The position numbers were made by a program, and so were the translations under genes. 10,448 nucleotides of DNA from the NCBI GenBank assembly GCA_018067115.1, contig JAGPVI010000063.1:1-10448 (forward strand), given 5' to 3'. Positions 6,157 through 10,448 of the stretch are shown here, piece by piece. The DNA comes from Bizionia sp. GTDB taxonomy: Bacteria > Bacteroidota > Bacteroidia > Flavobacteriales > Flavobacteriaceae. How positions within the stretch are numbered: the first letter of the stretch is position 1; each line of letters begins with the position of its first letter. The notes under the pieces are model-generated. The model saw only the letters and a program-made list of their open reading frames with translations. It searched no databases and was not told where the DNA came from.

Positions 6157-7017
6157 TTATCGTTTTTGCTTAAACCAATTAAACGCGTTGCTTTTTATAA
6201 CGTATCCCAAACGAATCATACTTTTTGAGTTTTGGTAATCTAGCAAGCTTTCAGCCTGGCCCAAATACCATTCTAACATAATATATTGGTTAGACAGATT
6301 ACGATTAAAAGGATTGTAATAAATTCTTGATCTTACCACACCTTTTCCATCAAGATTTAATCCTTTTCGAAGCAATAACTCGGCATACAGCTTATTTCTT
6401 TTTATTTCGTGCGAGATATTAATTTCGCCTAAACCAACATATTCTAATAAATCGGCATTAGATTCTTTATACATAAATGGGAGCCAAATTTTAAAGTTTG
6501 CCGTAGTATTTTTATGAACAGACGTCATATAATTAAAACTTATACGGTTCCAACTTCTAGACGAAATACTATCGCGACCATTAGATTCGTGTTCTAAAGA
6601 CAGCCCGAGTATCCCCTTTAATTTATTCTCTTTATTAAAAACGGCTTTCCCTAAAGATACGGTGGGATTAAAATTAATATCGCGAAATGGTAGCGACTCT
6701 TTATAGATATCCCAAAAAGCTTTTTGCGTATAGGTTATAAATAGATAAGTGTCCCACGGTAAAGCATCGCGAGTAATCATCTGTTTAAAACTTATTTGAT
6801 ATTTTGCATTCGCCGTATTATGGTCAATATGTTTATTTGTAGGGACACCTGTAATAAAAAAATTATCGTCATGAATCGAGAAATAAGGCAGCTTGCGTAT
6901 AGAGTCGTTAAATGCTTCTTTTGTTATGGATTGCGCATTACCAATAGTAGGTATCAGCCCATATAATGCAAGTGTAAAAAAAATACAAAATGCGTTTTTA
7001 AATTTGAATGGTATCAT
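6157..7017 (-). CDS. pldA: Outer-membrane phospholipase A (OMPLA/PldA family)
   Basis: A 286-residue outer-membrane enzyme that hydrolyses acyl ester bonds of phospholipids in the outer leaflet and helps keep lipid asymmetry. A signal peptide ends at about residue 29 (GNAQ). The active-site block LEHESNGRDSISSRSWNRI (141-159) has the catalytic triad His143, Ser145 and Asn157 with the same spacing as His142, Ser144 and Asn156 of E. coli OMPLA. Arg148 and Ser153 match its calcium-site residues Arg147 and Ser152. The rest consists of beta-strands such as KYQISFKQMI, DTYLFITYTQKAFWDIY, NRISFNYMTS and YAELLLRKGL, consistent with a 12-stranded barrel. Length equals the family norm. The upstream region to 7728 is long and gene-free, so the gene is probably transcribed alone. 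All key residues are present, so an active enzyme is expected. Confidence 0.93.
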   Translation of the reverse strand: MIPFKFKNAFCIFFTLALYGLIPTIGNAQSITKEAFNDSIRKLPYFSIHDDNFFITGVPTNKHIDHNTANAKYQISFKQMITRDALPWDTYLFITYTQKAFWDIYKESLPFRDINFNPTVSLGKAVFNKENKLKGILGLSLEHESNGRDSISSRSWNRISFNYMTSVHKNTTANFKIWLPFMYKESNADLLEYVGLGEINISHEIKRNKLYAELLLRKGLNLDGKGVVRSRIYYNPFNRNLSNQYIMLEWYLGQAESLLDYQNSKSMIRLGYVIKSNAFNWFKQKR

Positions 7018-7728
7018 AAAAAATAGATGGGGTTTTAATTGTAATATTAGTGGTTTTTAATACTGTATACAATCTATTTAAAACAGTTTTTTTTGAAGTT
7101 CTAGCAAGACGTAAAATCATACAGCAAAACTATCGATTTAATCTAACTGTATAAAGTGAATTCTTTTAATAAAATTCGGTATTAATATTTAATTTAAAAA
7201 CAGCTGCCCTTTTTCTGAAAGATGATTATATAATTTTTTAGATGCAAAATCTACAGGATATTATGATTTTAAAACAAATATCTATTTAAACGCTGTAGTT
7301 ACTAATTATTTCCTCTTCATTTTTTAGAATGATCACTAACAGTTTCTAAAAAAAATGGTCTCCTTTTTAAGAATTAAATAATTACCTTTATTATGAAATT
7401 TTATTAAAGCATTTTTGTAGTTAGTAAACAAAGCATCAATGAAATTAAAAACTTATAAATTATTTCTGGAACCTCTACTAAATTCGTGGATAACTTAGCC
7501 ATTGCAATGGAAGTGTTTCTGATATCATTTTTACTTGCATTTTAAGTATTAACAATCCTTCGTTCCAAATAAGTTCTATTAGTAGAACAAAAAATTTCAC
7601 ATATACTGAATAAAGATAAAGTTCTTCATTAAATTAATTTTAGTTTTAACAGATAAGGTCACAAATGATAAAACGACTTGATTAAGTAAAAATAAACATT
7701 TCACACAACACATATAAATAAAACAACA
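7018..7728. other. Long AT-rich gene-free region
   Basis: About 710 bases hold no credible gene on either strand; open frames are under 25 codons. It contains the start regions of the phospholipase gene (minus) and the HEPN gene (plus). Visible elements are the palindrome TGTATACA (7064-7071), the inverted repeat GTTCTA-TTAG-TAGAAC (7573-7588) and many A/T runs. No tRNA-like cloverleaf, terminator or recognisable riboswitch was seen. A 19-codon frame at 7439-7498 has a weak leader and is not called. The low GC content continues into the HEPN gene, so this may be the flank of an acquired segment. Confidence 0.5.
7573..7588. promoter_or_regulatory. Palindrome upstream of the HEPN gene (operator candidate)
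   Basis: Perfect six-base arms GTTCTA and TAGAAC are separated by TTAG, about 140 bases upstream of the HEPN gene start. The size fits a dimeric repressor site; no T run follows, so it is not a terminator. Confidence 0.3.
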
Positions 7729-8619
7729 ATGAGCTACTCTACTACTTTTTCACCAGATATTAAATCAATTATTGTAAGATTTAATTGCAACAACTGTGGT
7801 AATAAAATTGAAAGTGAAGAAATTATGGTGCCCTATCATAATAATAACAAACAAAAAACATCAAATCCTTATACTAAAAGCGAAGGAATCGCTATGTGCA
7901 GTCAATGTAAAAACGACTTTGATATTGATGTTTGTTCTGGCGCGATTGATAGTTACATTGAAATATTTGAAATAGATGACACTTCTATAACCTATGAAGA
8001 AGTTGTGGACGAAAGTGTTTTTAAAGACTATATGAATGAACAAATTGATGCCATTGTAAGAAGTGTTAATTATATTGAACAGTTTGAAATTGAAATAGAG
8101 AATCTTAAAAAGTTAAATGCAATTATACTTAAAGATAGTAAACTTCAGAAAACATTACAGAAACAAATATACTCTGGAACTATTACTTGTTTAGAAGACT
8201 ATCTTTCTAGCACTCTAATAAGAAAAGTTTTGCATAATGAAGATTATTTTAAAAATTTTGTTTTTTCCTATAAAAAATTTAAAGACAGAAAATTTGATTT
8301 TAATGAAATATACACAAAACTTGATAATATCGTAGATATTGTTAAACATGAATTATTAGATGTAATATATCATGATTTAAGAAAGGTCAGAGGCATTTAT
8401 AAAGATACCTTAAAAATTAATTTTCCCGCAATTGCTGAGTTAATGATAATAATTAGCAAAAGACATGATATCGTACATAGAAATGGTAAAAATAAAAGTA
8501 GCGATAAAATTGAAATAACGGAAAAAGTGGTTCGTAACGCTATCGATAAAGTATATTGTTTCATTCAGGAAATAGAGAATAACATTGAGCTTAAAGAAAT
8601 CGAGAAAATTGAATTTTAA
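7729..8619 (+). CDS. Zinc-ribbon and HEPN-domain protein, candidate defence ribonuclease
   Basis: A 296-residue soluble protein. Residues 18-62 carry two CxxC knuckles (Cys20/Cys23 and Cys57/Cys60), a zinc ribbon with an additional Cys69. From about residue 155 the protein is helical, beginning CLEDYLSSTLIRKVL and reaching SKRHDIVHRNGKNKS at 243-257. Arg245 and His250 form the R-x4-H motif of HEPN domains, and the layout resembles the RiboL-PSP-type HEPN group. HEPN proteins with this motif are commonly metal-independent ribonucleases in toxin, abortive-infection or RNA-processing systems; activity here is inferred. Base use is very AT-rich: only 13 of 60 bases at 8101-8160 and 12 of 60 at 8281-8340 are G or C, against 24 of 60 at 2461-2520 in the symporter. 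No antitoxin-like partner is adjacent. The leader AAATAAAACAACA supports ATG 7729. Confidence 0.75.
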   Translation: MSYSTTFSPDIKSIIVRFNCNNCGNKIESEEIMVPYHNNNKQKTSNPYTKSEGIAMCSQCKNDFDIDVCSGAIDSYIEIFEIDDTSITYEEVVDESVFKDYMNEQIDAIVRSVNYIEQFEIEIENLKKLNAIILKDSKLQKTLQKQIYSGTITCLEDYLSSTLIRKVLHNEDYFKNFVFSYKKFKDRKFDFNEIYTKLDNIVDIVKHELLDVIYHDLRKVRGIYKDTLKINFPAIAELMIIISKRHDIVHRNGKNKSSDKIEITEKVVRNAIDKVYCFIQEIENNIELKEIEKIEF

Positions 8620-8635
8620 TAAAAATAGATTTAAT

Positions 8636-9310
8636 TTAAAAAACAGAATAAACCGTAGTAACTATAACACCTTTACCATCCTTTAAAACCACGGATAACA
8701 ATTCACTTTCGTCTTTAACTTTTAAATTAAAGGGTGGTGCCAATACATTTATACCACTTTGTTTTTTCAACCGGATCCCTTGGCCGGAAATAATATCTTT
8801 ATTAGGTGTAAAATTACCTTCGGGGACATGCTCTGTTAAAATAACATATTTAAAATGTGCTAACTTATTTAAAATACGCTGCACCTCTGCATTCGATAAA
8901 TGCTGTAAAACTTGCCTTAATAAAGCACAGTCTCCAATAGGCAAATCGTCTACGGCGATATCCAAACACTGAAACTCTAGATTGTCTTCTTTAAATTGTT
9001 GTTTATTATAAGATATTAAATCTGCGACTATATCGACTCCAATATATGTCTTGGTATATTTTACCAATTCCTTTCCCACATTAAAATCACCACACCCCAA
9101 ATCGCAAACGGTTATCATGCTGTCGAATGCTGTTAAAAATGAGGTTACAACATCTATATATGGATTTACAATGTCTGGCTGATGCGATCCTTCTCCCGAA
9201 TAGAAACTAGACGTATTATCGCCCCAAAGATTCATTTCGTAAACCTGCTCCATAGCTTTTTTTGTTGGCCATGGTGTCTTTTTTTTAGTTTCATTTTCTT
9301 GCTTCATCAT
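8636..9310 (-). CDS. Class I SAM-dependent methyltransferase
   Basis: A 224-residue cytoplasmic enzyme with a Rossmann-type methyltransferase fold. Motif I is VCDLGCGDFNVG (68-79), which binds S-adenosylmethionine. The acidic residue after strand 2 is Asp93 in YIGVDIV, the adenine-side loop is CLDIAVDDLP (115-124), and the motif IV-like strand is CALLRQVLQHLSN (128-140). The N-terminal LWGDNTSSFYSGEGSHQPD (28-46) precedes the fold and may shape the substrate site. The methyl acceptor is unknown. Two adjacent ATG codons open the frame (9308-9310, 9305-9307). An AAGAGG sequence at 9316-9321 on the minus strand lies five bases upstream, an unusually good Shine-Dalgarno match for this phylum. Only 16 bases separate its stop from that of the convergent HEPN gene, and no terminator hairpin is evident. 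Confidence 0.88.
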   Translation of the reverse strand: MMKQENETKKKTPWPTKKAMEQVYEMNLWGDNTSSFYSGEGSHQPDIVNPYIDVVTSFLTAFDSMITVCDLGCGDFNVGKELVKYTKTYIGVDIVADLISYNKQQFKEDNLEFQCLDIAVDDLPIGDCALLRQVLQHLSNAEVQRILNKLAHFKYVILTEHVPEGNFTPNKDIISGQGIRLKKQSGINVLAPPFNLKVKDESELLSVVLKDGKGVIVTTVYSVF

Positions 9311-9381
9311 AAAAACCTCTTGTGTCCTTTGTAAACTATAACGGCATAATTACAATTTTATCGTCGCAAAATTAATACAAT

Positions 9382-9393
9382 CTAATATATTAG
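9382..9393. promoter_or_regulatory. 12-base perfect palindrome in a divergent intergenic region
   Basis: CTAATATATTAG reads the same on both strands and lies between the divergent methyltransferase and M23 peptidase genes. It could be a dimeric regulator site, but AT-rich palindromes of this size can arise by chance. Confidence 0.25.
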
Positions 9394-9514
9394 GGGTAAT
9401 AAAACATGTAGAACATTCATTTCTAATACAGTATATTAAGTATAAGACTGCCGTTATTAATTTTAAGTAGTATATTTTATAGTTTTAATAGTTTTTAAAC
9501 CTCTACGCATCATT

Positions 9515-10030
9515 TTGAAAAAACGAAACATTATTTTCTTAACATTTTTAGCGCTTTTAATTATTGGTTTTTTAATTCCGCAGGATTTAAAAATGCCGGT
9601 TAAAGATGCTACGGCTTCCGACTATAATTCGAAATCATTCTGGTTTTACCCCTGGGGAAAATCGGTAACCCATAAAGGTATAGACATCTTCGCTAAAAAG
9701 GGAACTGAAATAACCGCCGCTACTTCTGGTATTGTTTTATATTCTGATACCATAAGAATGGGTGGTAATATAGTGGTTATTTTAGGTCCGAAATGGCGCT
9801 TACATTATTACGCTCATTTAAACGAACTACATTCTAGTGCTCTCACCATTGTTTCTAAAAATACAACCATTGGATCCGTTGGAATTAGCGGAAATGCTTC
9901 CGGAAAATCTCCACATTTACATTATGCCATAGTTTCTTTAATTCCTTATGTTTGGCGCATAGATTCAGATCGGCAGGGGTGGCGAAAAATGTTTTATTTA
10001 AATCCTATCGATTTTTTAAAAGAGGAATAA
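9515..10030 (+). CDS. Membrane-anchored or secreted M23 family metallopeptidase
   Basis: A 171-residue LytM-type peptidase that is expected to cut peptide cross-links of peptidoglycan in the periplasm. Residues 1-22 (basic KKRN, then a hydrophobic run) are a signal anchor or uncleaved signal peptide. The catalytic domain spans about 50-140. HKGID gives zinc ligands His53 and Asp57, YYAHL has catalytic His101, and HLHYAI supplies His134 and the zinc ligand His136. All key residues of an active M23 enzyme are therefore present. The frame starts with TTG at 9515, because no in-frame ATG precedes the hydrophobic segment and the next ATG (residue 27) would remove it. The protein is compact, with no coiled coil, LysM or SH3 domain. 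Its C-terminal part, with the FYLNPIDFL ending, closes the domain. Confidence 0.9.
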   Translation: MKKRNIIFLTFLALLIIGFLIPQDLKMPVKDATASDYNSKSFWFYPWGKSVTHKGIDIFAKKGTEITAATSGIVLYSDTIRMGGNIVVILGPKWRLHYYAHLNELHSSALTIVSKNTTIGSVGISGNASGKSPHLHYAIVSLIPYVWRIDSDRQGWRKMFYLNPIDFLKEE

Positions 10031-10109
10031 TCTTCCCTAATTACAATTAAAAAACGCTCACCATTTAATACTTAAAAAATGAAATGATTTTTCTTATTTT
10101 AGCCTACTT

Positions 10110-10448
10110 ATGAAGTATTATTTACTCTTATTCTTATTTGTAACCAGCATCTCGATACACGCTCAAAGTGTTTACAAAACACCTTCTGGCAAGAAATACC
10201 ATTTAGCATCGTGTCGTATGGTCGAAAACGTGTCGAAACAACTTTTAGGAGCGAGCGCTATTTCAAAATACAATTTAGACCCTTGTAAAATATGCAAACC
10301 TTCAGTTATAACTAATAGTTCGAGCACCTATTCCGCAGTAAATAAAGCAGTCGGACAATCGGAATCTGTGCGATGTAAAGGCATCACTAAAAAAGGTTCT
10401 AGATGCAAACATATCACCAAACTGGCCAATGGATTCTGCTATCAACAC
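10110..10448 (+). CDS. Secreted protein with two cysteine modules (3' end outside the window)
   Basis: The first 113 codons of a gene that stays open to the right edge. Residues 1-19 are a signal peptide (MKYYLLLF... ending HAQ). The first module (about 21-64) reads VYKTPSGKKYHLASC and then LDPCKICKP. The residues His31, Cys35, Cys59 and Cys62 form a likely zinc site, a pattern seen in small Y-H-x3-C / P-C-x2-C metal-binding domains. After a Ser/Thr-rich linker (65-86), a second module CKGITKKGSRCKHITKLANGFCYQH (Cys89, Cys99, Cys110, His113) matches a short motif that I recall as a domain of unknown function in Bacteroidota proteins, possibly DUF5763. An extracytoplasmic location is implied. 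It follows the M23 peptidase by 79 bases on the same strand; function is not known. Confidence 0.82.
   Translation, partial: MKYYLLLFLFVTSISIHAQSVYKTPSGKKYHLASCRMVENVSKQLLGASAISKYNLDPCKICKPSVITNSSSTYSAVNKAVGQSESVRCKGITKKGSRCKHITKLANGFCYQH

Noticed and set aside
7439..7498. 19-residue open frame in the gene-free region
   Set aside because: Too short, no recognisable motif, and only a weak leader; chance expectation is high.
7861..8043. Minus-strand frame antisense to the HEPN gene as an antitoxin
   Set aside because: It covers the zinc-ribbon coding region in reverse, has no leader or domain, and is best explained as a shadow frame.

Overview
The window looks like a chromosomal segment of a member of the Bacteroidota, most likely Flavobacteriaceae. 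Supporting signs are the AT-rich DNA, A-rich leaders in place of Shine-Dalgarno sites, exported proteins whose signal peptides end in ...AQ, -7 elements of the TAnnTTTG type, and gene families common in that group. No rRNA, tRNA, insertion sequence or CRISPR array was seen. This assignment is inference from style, not from a marker gene.

Layout. 2-268 is the C-terminal end of an MFS transporter. It faces a Lrp/AsnC regulator (329-775, minus), and the two share a bidirectional terminator. A small helical protein (895-1290, plus) runs tail to tail into a sigma factor. From 4828 down to 1287, four genes lie on the minus strand with gaps of about 80-90 bases: a seven-helix membrane protein with a C-terminal LuxR-like HTH, an AGCS alanine/glycine:cation symporter, a 33-residue peptide with 11 cysteines that is too short for ordinary gene calling, and a SigZ-type sigma factor with its own C-terminal cysteine cluster. 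Next come an outer-membrane beta-barrel protein (5189-6079, plus) and an outer-membrane phospholipase A (6157-7017, minus), convergent on a strong terminator. About 700 bases without a credible gene precede a very AT-rich zinc-ribbon/HEPN gene (7729-8619). The window ends with a SAM methyltransferase (8636-9310, minus), a membrane-anchored M23 peptidase (9515-10030) and the start of a secreted two-module cysteine protein that runs off the end (10110 onward).

The most interesting part is the minus-strand block 1287-4828. It places a metallothionein-like peptide 79 bases upstream of a SigZ-type sigma factor that carries CC and CxxC in its tail, with a terminator-like hairpin between them. A thiol- or metal-responsive regulatory pair is a reasonable hypothesis but is unproven. 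Upstream in the same block, a membrane-embedded transcription factor sits directly before a transporter gene whose promoter region carries three GGTTAA repeats at exact 22-base intervals, which suggests local control of amino acid uptake. The second point of interest is the zinc-ribbon/HEPN protein, a probable ribonuclease of the defence type, in base composition unlike its neighbours.
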